DNA of 12,100 bases from Candidatus Anaerobutyricum stercoripullorum. Its GTDB lineage: Bacteria > Bacillota > Clostridia > Lachnospirales > Lachnospiraceae. This document shows positions 1-5,936 of the stretch, piece by piece. The stretch lies in assembly GCA_019114885.1 (NCBI GenBank), contig DXEQ01000155.1:1-12100 (forward strand), read 5' to 3'. The first letter of the stretch is position 1; each line of letters starts with the position of its first letter. The position numbers and the translations under genes are program-made. Below the pieces are notes generated by a model that was given only the letters and a program-made list of their open reading frames with translations, did not search any database and was not told the origin of the DNA.

Positions 1-415
1 GGTACTTATCGCTCATATGGGAGATGCCAAAAAGATGCATCAGCTGATCTGCGAAGGCTTCCGCCTCCCTGTCCACCTTCCCCTGAATAATACGCGGCAC
101 AAGGATATTTTCCCGGACAGTCAGACCGTCCAACAACATGAAATCCTGAAAAACAAAGCCCAGCTTCTCATTTCGTACCTTCGCAAGTTCCGCCTCACTA
201 AGATTGACAAGCTTCGTGCCGCCCAACGTGATTTCCCCTTTGTCAAAAGGAATGTAACAGGAGATACAATTTAAGAGAGTGCTCTTGCCGGAGCCGGACG
301 GCCCCATCACCGCCACAAACTCCCCCTTGGCGATCTGAAAACTGACGCCCTTTAAGACCGGGTACTCCTTTTTGCCCGTCATATAAGATTTGTGAAGATT
401 CTTAACGTATAACAT
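1..415 (-). CDS. ABC transporter ATP-binding protein, LolD/MacB/BceA type (partial, C-terminus outside window)
   Basis: Reading the minus strand from the ATG at 415 gives an open frame of 138 codons that runs off the left edge, so only the N-terminal half of the protein is present. It begins MLYVKNLHKSYMTGKKEYPV and shows a Walker A motif GPSGSGKST at about residues 38-46 and a Q-loop (GFVFQDFMLLDGLTVRENI) at about residues 86-104. The N-terminal pattern and the Q-loop context are typical of ATPases that pair with FtsX/MacB-like permeases in lipoprotein release or antimicrobial-peptide export and detoxification. The signature motif, Walker B and H-loop would lie beyond the edge. The start is supported by an AAAGGA ribosome binding site 9-10 nt upstream. 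It is divergent from a two-component system, a common arrangement for regulated ABC exporters. The substrate cannot be told from this part. Confidence 0.92.
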   Translation of the reverse strand, partial: MLYVKNLHKSYMTGKKEYPVLKGVSFQIAKGEFVAVMGPSGSGKSTLLNCISCYIPFDKGEITLGGTKLVNLSEAELAKVRNEKLGFVFQDFMLLDGLTVRENILVPRIIQGKVDREAEAFADQLMHLFGISHMSDKY

Positions 416-601
416 TGATATCCGTCCTTTCTTTGGTCGCGGTATCGGGCAAAGCGTGAGAGCGTGCGCCTCTCCAGCCGTGGGCGTGCCCATTTCCCCG
501 GGCGGCGCCGGAGTGCCCGCCGCGATATATTCTGTCGATGCACACAATATAGCACAAGGCGGATGACTGCGGATTTGCCCATGTCATAAACGGACGCTAA
601 G

Positions 602-665
602 ATGTAACGTTTGGAGAGCACGCGCAGGAAATGTAAAGAATGGTATCTGAGATGTAAAGATTGGT
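602..665 (+). promoter_or_regulatory. Direct repeats, candidate LytTR response-regulator binding site
   Basis: Three related 13-mers lie in the same orientation: ATGTAACGTTTGG at 602-614, ATGTAAAGAATGG at 631-643 and ATGTAAAGATTGG at 652-664. The last two differ at one position and start exactly 21 bp apart; the first is 29 bp further upstream. The proximal copy ends 10 bp before the -35 box of the response-regulator promoter. LytTR-domain regulators (AgrA, ComE and VirR are the studied examples) bind paired direct repeats about two helical turns apart just upstream of -35, so autoregulation by the adjacent LytTR protein is the natural reading. The assignment is an inference. Confidence 0.55.
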
Positions 666-674
666 TTGTGAAAT

Positions 675-703
675 TTGACACCGCCCGCGGGAAAAGTTAT
701 ACT
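675..703 (+). promoter_or_regulatory. Sigma-70-type promoter of the two-component operon
   Basis: A perfect -35 box TTGACA (675-680) and -10 box TATACT (698-703) are separated by 17 bp. The predicted transcript start near 710 makes an ATG at 712 effectively leaderless, and so supports the downstream ATG at 739 as the response-regulator start. Confidence 0.85.
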
Positions 704-738
704 GACAAAAAATGCATTGTGAGAAAGAAGGGGATGAT

Positions 739-1446
739 ATGCTCAGAATCGCCATCTGTGATGACGAAGTCCGCGCCCGGGACGCGCTGTGGATACAGCT
801 TGAGAAGCTGCTCCGGGAGGGAAGTGAAGAGGTGGTCTATGACTTCTCCTCGGGAAAGAGCACGGTAAGCTGGCTTAAGAAACATCCGGGGGAGATCGAT
901 CTTCTGTTTCTGGATGTGGAGATGGAGGGCATGAACGGGATGGAGACGGCGAAAAGCATCCGCCAGTTCGATGAGAATCTGCTGATCGTTTTTGTGACGG
1001 GCTATGCGGATTATGTGTTTGACGGGTACCAGGTGGGAGCGCTGGATTATCTCATGAAGCCGGTGCGGGAGGACCGGCTGGAGGCGGTCTTGATGCGGGT
1101 GCGGGAGAAAATGTACCGGGAAGACGCCCGGAGCTTTGTGGTAAAGAATACGGAAGGAACCTATCGGTTCTCTTATAAAGATATTTTGTATTTCTACAGC
1201 GACAGAAGGAAGGTGGTTCTGGTGACTGCCGGAGGCGAGTATGCCTTTTATGATAAGCTGGATGCGGTGGAAGAGCGGCTGGGAGAGGATTTTGTGAGAA
1301 TCCATCAACGATATCTGGTTCGCGCCGACGCGGTGAGCCACATCGGCAGTTCCTCCGTGGAGATCGGGGAGCGCACACTGCCGGTGAGCCGCTCTCTGCG
1401 GGAGGCGGCGACTGTGAAGCTGGCAAAAGCGATGCTTGCGGGGTGA
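739..1446 (+). CDS. LytTR-family response regulator
   Basis: This 235-aa protein is a DNA-binding response regulator of the AgrA/VirR type. Residues 1-125 form a CheY-like receiver: acidic pair D8/D9, phospho-acceptor D59 in LLFLDVEMEGMNG, T87 and K107 in LDYLMKPV. Residues about 131-232 form a LytTR DNA-binding domain (FVVKNTEGTYRFSYKDILYF, then VRIHQRYLVRADAV and LPVSRSLR). The ATG at 739 was chosen because AAGGGG sits 5 nt upstream and because an in-frame ATG at 712 lies almost at the predicted transcript start. The sensor kinase gene follows after 6 bp, so the two are co-transcribed. Likely targets are its own promoter, through the direct repeats upstream, and possibly the divergent ABC transporter. 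The signal is unknown. Confidence 0.95.
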   Translation: MLRIAICDDEVRARDALWIQLEKLLREGSEEVVYDFSSGKSTVSWLKKHPGEIDLLFLDVEMEGMNGMETAKSIRQFDENLLIVFVTGYADYVFDGYQVGALDYLMKPVREDRLEAVLMRVREKMYREDARSFVVKNTEGTYRFSYKDILYFYSDRRKVVLVTAGGEYAFYDKLDAVEERLGEDFVRIHQRYLVRADAVSHIGSSSVEIGERTLPVSRSLREAATVKLAKAMLAG

Positions 1447-1452
1447 CGGAAG

Positions 1453-2859
1453 ATGGAGACGATAAGAGAAATAGCAAGACTGCTGGAAGACATCCCTTTT
1501 ACCATGTGGCTTTTACTCATTATAAATGTAGCTTTCATCGTCGGTTCCATGCGGAATCTGTTTCGGATAAAAAAGGGCTGGCGGGGGTTCCTTCCGGTCA
1601 TTGCGGTGGCATTTCTGGCAAGCGGCACGGTGGTCTACATTGGCGACTGGGGGAATCTGCCGCTGACCTTTGTGGTGATTCTTGTTCTGATCTGGGTGTG
1701 CAGTGAGGACGACGGATGGAAGAAGATGACGGTGGGACTGCTTTTCGGAAGCACGATTTTCGCCTGGAATGCTCTCGTGGATAATTTCATCCGTATCCAT
1801 TCGAATTACTTTTTATTGCCCCGGGTTCTGTTTGCTGTGTTGTTTTTTGCGGCAACCCGCCGGTTTGCCGCGGGAAAAGACTATGATCTGACTCCGAAAA
1901 TGTGGCGGCTTGTGTTGCTTTTAACTTTTGTTCCCGTGGGAAATGTACTGAGTGTGGTTCTGCTTTCCGAAGAACGGTGGGAGATCGGGGAGACAGATCT
2001 GCGGCTGCATTTTGCCGTGCTCTGTCTTGCCTTTGTGGCTTTTGTGGGTCTGCTCTGGGCAATCCGGGTGCTGGCCCGCCAGCGCAGGCTGGAGCAGGAA
2101 GCCCTGTCAGCGAAACTGAACGAAGCCTATTATGAATCCATGGAGCAGCAGCACTTTGAACTCCGGCGGCTCCGGCACGATATGGCCAACCATCTGCAGG
2201 CGCTGTCTGCCCTTCCTTCGGAGAAAAAGGACACTTACATCCAGGAGCTTCTTGACAATGGCGCCCTGGCAAAGACCTTAAATTACTGCGGTGACCCGAC
2301 GATCAATGCGGTGCTCTCCGTCAAAGAGAACCTGCTGCGCCAGCAGAACATTTCCCTGGAACTGAAACTGGATATCCCGGAGGAACTGCCTTTTGAGAAA
2401 GCGGATCTGTGCGCCATCTATGCCAACGCGCTCGATAACGCGGCGGAAGCCTGCGACGGTCTGCCGGAAGAAAAGCCGGAGACCACCAACGCGGAACCCC
2501 GCGCGAACAATACGAAAAACCGGACGATCATCCTCGAGAGCCGTGCCCGCAAGGGAATGTTGGTATTCCAGATCACAAACCCCGTGCCGGAAAATGTACA
2601 GGGACAGTACGCAGGAATCTCTGTGCAGACGGAAACATTTTCTGCCCTGTCAGCCGGAAAGGAGAAGAGCGGACAAGCGGAGACGCTGCCGCCGACAACC
2701 AAAAAAGACCGGACACGCCATGGCTATGGTCTGCGCAGCATCCGGACGAGCGTGGAAAAGTACGGAGGACATATGGAAATCCGTCAGGAGGAGGGGCAGT
2801 TTACCTTGTTCGGGTATCTGCCGATGCACTCTGCCACACCACAGCAAAAAAATAATTGA
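1453..2859 (+). CDS. Sensor histidine kinase with GHKL ATPase domain (AgrC-like architecture)
   Basis: This 468-aa membrane kinase is the partner of the upstream LytTR regulator, starting 6 bp after its stop codon. The N-terminal part has about six or seven hydrophobic segments (roughly residues 18-33, 46-63, 69-83, 92-108, 117-134, 152-172, 185-207) and no obvious extracellular sensor domain. A linker of probable coiled-coil character (208-235) leads to the phospho-accepting box FELRRLRHDMANHLQAL with H242. The ATPase domain follows: N-box with N325 and N329 in IYANALDNAAEAC, the NP motif at 376, and the G-box RHGYGLRSI at 422-430. This is the layout of GHKL kinases with an HATPase_c_5-type domain that act on LytTR regulators. 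Polar, low-complexity stretches lie in the ATP lid region (341-357 and 385-421). A peptide or cell-envelope signal is plausible but not shown. Confidence 0.93.
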   Translation: METIREIARLLEDIPFTMWLLLIINVAFIVGSMRNLFRIKKGWRGFLPVIAVAFLASGTVVYIGDWGNLPLTFVVILVLIWVCSEDDGWKKMTVGLLFGSTIFAWNALVDNFIRIHSNYFLLPRVLFAVLFFAATRRFAAGKDYDLTPKMWRLVLLLTFVPVGNVLSVVLLSEERWEIGETDLRLHFAVLCLAFVAFVGLLWAIRVLARQRRLEQEALSAKLNEAYYESMEQQHFELRRLRHDMANHLQALSALPSEKKDTYIQELLDNGALAKTLNYCGDPTINAVLSVKENLLRQQNISLELKLDIPEELPFEKADLCAIYANALDNAAEACDGLPEEKPETTNAEPRANNTKNRTIILESRARKGMLVFQITNPVPENVQGQYAGISVQTETFSALSAGKEKSGQAETLPPTTKKDRTRHGYGLRSIRTSVEKYGGHMEIRQEEGQFTLFGYLPMHSATPQQKNN

Positions 2860-2940
2860 AAGAATAAAACGAAAAAATGCATATTATTAAAGGTGAACTG
2901 CGCAAAATCTGAAATCTTCATGAAAAAATGAAAAATACAA

Positions 2941-2969
2941 TGGATTATTATTCACGGTTGTAATATAAT
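2941..2969 (+). promoter_or_regulatory. Probable promoter of citrate synthase
   Basis: A perfect TATAAT -10 box at 2964-2969 lies in an AT-rich stretch, with a weak -35 (TGGATT, 2941-2946) 17 bp upstream. An inverted repeat TTCAT/ATGAA (2917-2921 and 2928-2932) lies just upstream and could be an operator. No rho-independent terminator is visible after the kinase gene, so some read-through is possible. Confidence 0.5.
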
Positions 2970-3105
2970 GGTACGTGACGTCGGCGCTGCGCCGCAGAAG
3001 TGCAAAGAAGTGAAGGCGTGCTGCGCCGCAAAATCACATTTGCCGGAGCAGGCGGCCTTTGCGCCGGGACGACGGGAAACAAACAGGAACAGGAGGATAC
3101 ATTTT

Positions 3106-4485
3106 ATGCCAAAGCAGGAAAATATGAAGGTAGAAGATATAGAAGAATTAAAAGAGGAGATGGAGGTTCTGGAAGAGCAGCTGATGCACAATCACAGGAT
3201 TGACCCGAACCTCTATCTGGAATACGATGTGAAGCGGGGGCTGCGTGACGCCAACGGTAAGGGCGTACTGACCGGTCTGACGGAGATCTCCGATGTGACG
3301 GGATATGAGCTGAGCAACGGGCGGCAGATTCCGTCGGAGGGTCATCTCTATTATCAGGGGATTGACGTCTGCGATCTGATCAAAGGGCTGGAAGGCCGCA
3401 AGTACGGATTTGAGGAGACAATCTATCTGCTGCTTTTCGGCAGGCTGCCGGATCAGAAGGAGACGGAGCAGTTCCATGATGTTATGTTTGAGCTGGAGAG
3501 CCTGAGCAGCCGGTTTGTCCGGGATGTGATCATGAAGGCGTCCAACCAGAACATCATGAACGCCATGCAGCGGTGCGTGCTGACGCTCTATACCTATGAC
3601 GACAACCCGGAGGACATTTCCCCGAAAAATGTACTGCGTCAGTCCATGGATCTCATCGCCAAACTGCCGCTGATCGCCGTGTACTCCTATCACGCTTATC
3701 GGCATTTCCGGCTGGATGAGACGCTGTTCATCCGCAATCCGGAAAAGGGACTTTCCCTGGCGGAGAATATCCTTCTCATGCTGCGGCCGGACCGGAAATA
3801 CACGGAGCTTGAGGCGAAGGTGCTGGATACGGCGCTGATCCTCCATGCGGAGCACGGCGGCGGCAATAACTCCTCCTTCACCACGAGAGTCGTGTCCTCC
3901 TCCGGAACAGATACATATTCCTCGGTGGCGGCCTCCATCGGCTCGTTGAAGGGACCGCGTCACGGCGGGGCCAACCTGAAATGCCAGAAGATGTTTGATG
4001 ACATCAAGGCCAATGTCAAAGACTGGAGCAGCGAGGCCGAGGTGGCGGATTATCTCCAGAAGATCCTCGACAAAAAGACCTTCGACCGTTCCGGACTGAT
4101 CTACGGCATGGGCCACGCGGTCTACACACTCTCCGATCCGAGGGAAGTGATTCTCAAAGGATTTGCCCGCTCTCTGGCAGAAGAAAAGGGCCGGATGGAA
4201 GAGTTCGCTCTCTACGATCTGGTGGAGCGGACGGCGAAGAAGCTGATCCCGGCCCATCGGAATACATTTAAACCGGTCTGCGCCAATGTGGACTTCTACA
4301 GCGGATTTGTGTACACCATGCTGGGCATCCCGCAGGAGCTGTTCACCCCGCTCTTTGCCATCGCCCGGATTCCGGGATGGAGCGCGCACCGTCTGGAAGA
4401 GCTGATCAACGCCGGCAAGATCATCCGCCCTGCGTACAAATACGTGGGACAGCACCGCCCGTTTGCCCCGCTTGACGAGAGGTAG
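3106..4485 (+). CDS. gltA: Citrate synthase (citrate/2-methylcitrate synthase family)
   Basis: This 459-aa cytosolic enzyme condenses oxaloacetate with acetyl-CoA to give citrate; in anaerobic Clostridia it feeds 2-oxoglutarate and glutamate synthesis through a partial TCA path. The catalytic triad is recognisable: H250 in LILHAEHGGGNNSS, H337 in IYGMGHAVYTLSDPR, and D396 in CANVDFYSGFVY. The substrate-binding HGGAN is at 286-290 and RPAYKYVG at 441-448. A glutamate-rich N-terminal extension (residues 8-28) probably forms a helix. The ATG at 3106 was chosen because AGGAGG lies 9 nt upstream; the frame is open back to 2968 but that part is GC-rich leader with no family resemblance. It stands alone: own promoter, stem-loop after it, and no aconitase or isocitrate dehydrogenase next to it. 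A methylcitrate synthase activity cannot be excluded. Confidence 0.96.
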   Translation: MPKQENMKVEDIEELKEEMEVLEEQLMHNHRIDPNLYLEYDVKRGLRDANGKGVLTGLTEISDVTGYELSNGRQIPSEGHLYYQGIDVCDLIKGLEGRKYGFEETIYLLLFGRLPDQKETEQFHDVMFELESLSSRFVRDVIMKASNQNIMNAMQRCVLTLYTYDDNPEDISPKNVLRQSMDLIAKLPLIAVYSYHAYRHFRLDETLFIRNPEKGLSLAENILLMLRPDRKYTELEAKVLDTALILHAEHGGGNNSSFTTRVVSSSGTDTYSSVAASIGSLKGPRHGGANLKCQKMFDDIKANVKDWSSEAEVADYLQKILDKKTFDRSGLIYGMGHAVYTLSDPREVILKGFARSLAEEKGRMEEFALYDLVERTAKKLIPAHRNTFKPVCANVDFYSGFVYTMLGIPQELFTPLFAIARIPGWSAHRLEELINAGKIIRPAYKYVGQHRPFAPLDER

Positions 4486-4553
4486 GCGGCGCCCCGCCGG
4501 ACGGCAGCATTTGCCCGCTTAAATGGCAGCAGGCGAGTCGCCACGGCATACGG

Positions 4554-4576
4554 GCCTGCCGCCAGCCCCGGCAGGC
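4554..4576 (+). other. GC-rich hairpin downstream of citrate synthase
   Basis: A perfect 8-bp stem GCCTGCCG/CGGCAGGC encloses a 7-nt loop 68 nt after the citrate synthase stop. No T-run follows, so it is not a canonical terminator. It may protect the 3' end of the transcript. Confidence 0.4.
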
Positions 4577-4590
4577 GACAACATTTCACC

Positions 4591-4654
4591 AAAAAAAGAC
4601 ATCCCCGCAGCGGAAGACCCGGCGTGTCACCGGCGCTGTGTGGATGTCTTTCTT
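4591..4654. terminator. Bidirectional rho-independent terminator between convergent genes
   Basis: The outer stem pairs AAAGACATCC (4595-4604) with GGATGTCTTT (4642-4651). Inside it, CGCAGCG (4606-4612) pairs with CGCTGTG (4634-4640) with one wobble, and a CCGG/CCGG pair closes the centre. Read on the minus strand the stem is followed by seven Ts, and on the plus strand by TTTCTT. It therefore fits best as the terminator of the minus-strand Spo0A_C gene, and could also stop citrate synthase transcription. Confidence 0.75.
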
Positions 4655-4742
4655 ATGTCGAAAACGGGTTTTCTCTGTGTTTTTGCTGGATAGTATTATA
4701 TATTACCAGGACCGCGTTTGTCCTTTCGGCCCCGGCCGCGCA

Positions 4743-5120
4743 TTATTCCTGCGCGGCAGATACCTGCATTTCTTTATGGTACAAAAAATACTCTCTCATG
4801 ATTGCGATGAATTCTCCTACGGCCGGCTTCTTCGTCAGCGGATAACCGGCGATCTGATTGAGCAAATGTGGATTTCTCTTCCATATAGTAGTGATGACGG
4901 TGCGGATATCCCGTTCGACAGAACAGATGGTGGTGTGATATTTCCTGGCCACGTCCGGATAAAGCTCTTTGGTCACGGACAGCAGATACTGGCTGTCCTC
5001 CAGAGAAAGGATGATGGCGTGGATTACATAGTCGAAGCCAATATACCGCGGCGTGGCGCCAAGCCTTAAGAGAAGTCGGCGGACAGCCGCAGGAGAATAA
5101 GGTATATCAGTGGATATCAT
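4743..5120 (-). CDS. Receiver-less Spo0A C-terminal-domain protein
   Basis: This 125-aa protein consists almost wholly of a domain like the DNA-binding effector domain of Spo0A, the master regulator of sporulation. The recognisable features are an opening helix (residues 8-20), VIHAIILSLEDSQYLLSVTKELYPDVARKY at about 32-61, a recognition-helix region TTICSVERDIRTVITTIW (63-80), and the KPAVGEFIAIM end (98-108). The phosphorylated receiver of full Spo0A is absent, and no upstream reading frame supplies one. The ATG at 5120 was chosen over one 60 nt upstream because a strong GGGGAGG ribosome binding site lies 7 nt before it. It has its own promoter and ends before a terminator, so it is monocistronic. 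It probably binds DNA and may recognise Spo0A-box-like sites, but whether it activates, represses or competes with Spo0A is unknown. Confidence 0.85.
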   Translation of the reverse strand: MISTDIPYSPAAVRRLLLRLGATPRYIGFDYVIHAIILSLEDSQYLLSVTKELYPDVARKYHTTICSVERDIRTVITTIWKRNPHLLNQIAGYPLTKKPAVGEFIAIMREYFLYHKEMQVSAAQE

Positions 5121-5158
5121 TCTTTTTCCTCCCCTCCCAAAAGATTCAGAAAAACCCC

Positions 5159-5178
5159 GTATACTCGACACGGTATAC
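5159..5178. promoter_or_regulatory. Paired GTATAC palindromes at the start of the Spo0A_C-like gene transcript
   Basis: Two copies of the self-complementary hexamer GTATAC (5159-5164 and 5173-5178) flank 8 bp containing CTCGACA, which on the minus strand reads TGTCGAG, one base off the Spo0A box TGTCGAA. The element lies at about the predicted transcript start and first bases of the leader, a position suited to repression. The operator role is inferred. Confidence 0.35.
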
Positions 5179-5182
5179 AAAA

Positions 5183-5211
5183 ATTCTACTGACCGGGAGC
5201 TTTTTGTACAA
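5183..5211 (-). promoter_or_regulatory. Promoter of the Spo0A_C-like gene
   Basis: On the minus strand, -35 TTGTAC (5211-5206) and -10 TAGAAT (5188-5183) are separated by 17 bp. The -35 box overlaps an inverted repeat TGTAC/GTACA with a 6-nt spacer (5205-5220), another operator-like element. Confidence 0.65.
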
Positions 5212-5280
5212 CGAAGTACACCTCGGGAAAACCATATTTGTTGATATTTTTTATTCTAATACAATAATAGAACAGAATAC

Positions 5281-5808
5281 TCAATCTGTATTGTCAGAAG
5301 AAATGTGCCGGGCAGCGGCGGCCTCCTCCGTACTGTCAGAGAAAATGTGCCGGGCAGCGCCGGCTTCCTCCGTACTGTCAGAAGAAATGTGTTGGCTGTC
5401 TTCTGAAAGATGAGGGTGGTGGAACTCCGGTTCCGCCAGAAGAAAGCGGTCGATGACGAAGAGGATCGCGATGGTGATGATGGAGATCAGATTCTCCATG
5501 GGGCTGGTCTCCTCGATGATCAGGTGCCGGGCGACGACGAACATCAGCACTTCCAGCAGCGTGGATTTGGTCGGCTCGCAGAGCAGCCGGAAAAACTCGA
5601 TGACAATCACGATACTGAACACGGAGCCGATGAATTTAAAAAATGCGTCGCCCTCATTGCGATGCTGCCAGAACTCCAGAAATGGCTCCCATAAAGAGAG
5701 GATGGCGGCGATGATCGCCACAAAAACGATGAAGGCCATGATCCGCTCCAGAAAGAGCGCCGAATCGCCGATGGTCTTCTTGTTGAACTTCTTAATAAGA
5801 TGAAACAT
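5281..5808 (-). CDS. PsiE-like four-helix membrane protein with C-terminal tandem repeats
   Basis: This 175-aa protein has four predicted membrane helices (about residues 22-40, 57-75, 84-98, 106-124). The segment LLEVLMFVVARHLIIEE, followed by the helix ISIITIAILFVIDRFLL, resembles the phosphate-starvation-inducible PsiE family, whose biochemical role is unknown. After residue 125 comes a hydrophilic, probably cytosolic tail made of 14-residue repeats (EEAGAARHIFSDST, EEAAAARHISSDNT and a partial earlier copy). The ATG at 5808 was chosen because AAAGGAGG lies 4 nt upstream; the frame is open to 5892 but that part overlaps the promoter. It is transcribed divergently from the AEC permease and lies 160 bp upstream of the Spo0A_C-like gene in the same orientation, with a separate promoter in between. 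Confidence 0.72.
   Translation of the reverse strand: MFHLIKKFNKKTIGDSALFLERIMAFIVFVAIIAAILSLWEPFLEFWQHRNEGDAFFKFIGSVFSIVIVIEFFRLLCEPTKSTLLEVLMFVVARHLIIEETSPMENLISIITIAILFVIDRFLLAEPEFHHPHLSEDSQHISSDSTEEAGAARHIFSDSTEEAAAARHISSDNTD
5288..5393 (-). repeat. 42-bp tandem repeat inside the 3' end of the PsiE-like gene
   Basis: Two full 42-bp units (5288-5329 and 5330-5371) and a partial third (from 5372, first 20 bp conserved) lie head to tail. Each begins GTAYTGTCAGA and contains AATGTGCCGGGCAGCG. The unit length is a multiple of three, so copy-number change would alter the protein tail by 14 residues without a frameshift. Confidence 0.9.
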
Positions 5809-5844
5809 AATGCCTCCTTTCCATTTTTCCCCGTTTTGGTAGAA

Positions 5845-5874
5845 ATTATACCATATCAGACAGGTTACAAACAA
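5845..5874 (-). promoter_or_regulatory. Promoter of the PsiE-like gene
   Basis: On the minus strand, a perfect TATAAT -10 (5850-5845) is preceded after 18 bp by TTGTTT (5874-5869). It overlaps the divergent permease promoter, so the two genes may compete for polymerase. Confidence 0.65.
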
Positions 5875-5892
5875 TATGGAATGTGCTATCAT
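5865..5892 (+). promoter_or_regulatory. Promoter of the AEC permease gene
   Basis: The -35 box TTACAA (5865-5870) and -10 box TATCAT (5887-5892) are 16 bp apart; the -10 carries an extended TG motif (TGC before it). The leader from about 5899 reaches the AGGAG ribosome binding site at 5926-5930. Confidence 0.6.
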
Positions 5893-5936
5893 AGACTGGA
5901 CTTTTGGAAAGGGCGGCAGCCCGGAAGGAGTGATGT

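Larger units (their letters stand above)
416..738. other. Divergent intergenic region between ABC ATPase and two-component operon
   Basis: This stretch of 323 bases has no credible gene. It has a GC-rich half (about 440-540) with several short GGGC/GCCC inverted repeats, then an AT-richer half with three ATGTAA-type direct repeats and the response-regulator promoter. For the minus-strand ABC gene I see only weak promoter candidates in the AT-rich patch near 523-555 (for example TATATT read on the minus strand) without a convincing -35 box. Confidence 0.6.

Noticed and set aside
697..1341. Minus-strand open frame of 214 codons
   Set aside because: It is antisense to the response regulator, whose domains and promoter are clear.
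3148..4455. Long minus-strand open frame of 435 codons
   Set aside because: It is exactly antisense to citrate synthase, has no ribosome binding site or recognisable domain, and results from codon bias of the real gene.
4624..5069. Plus-strand open frames over the Spo0A_C-like gene
   Set aside because: They overlap the terminator and the antisense of a recognisable domain and have no good ribosome binding site.
5288..5393. CRISPR-like repeats
   Set aside because: The 42-bp units are contiguous with no spacers and lie in a coding frame, so they are a protein tandem repeat.
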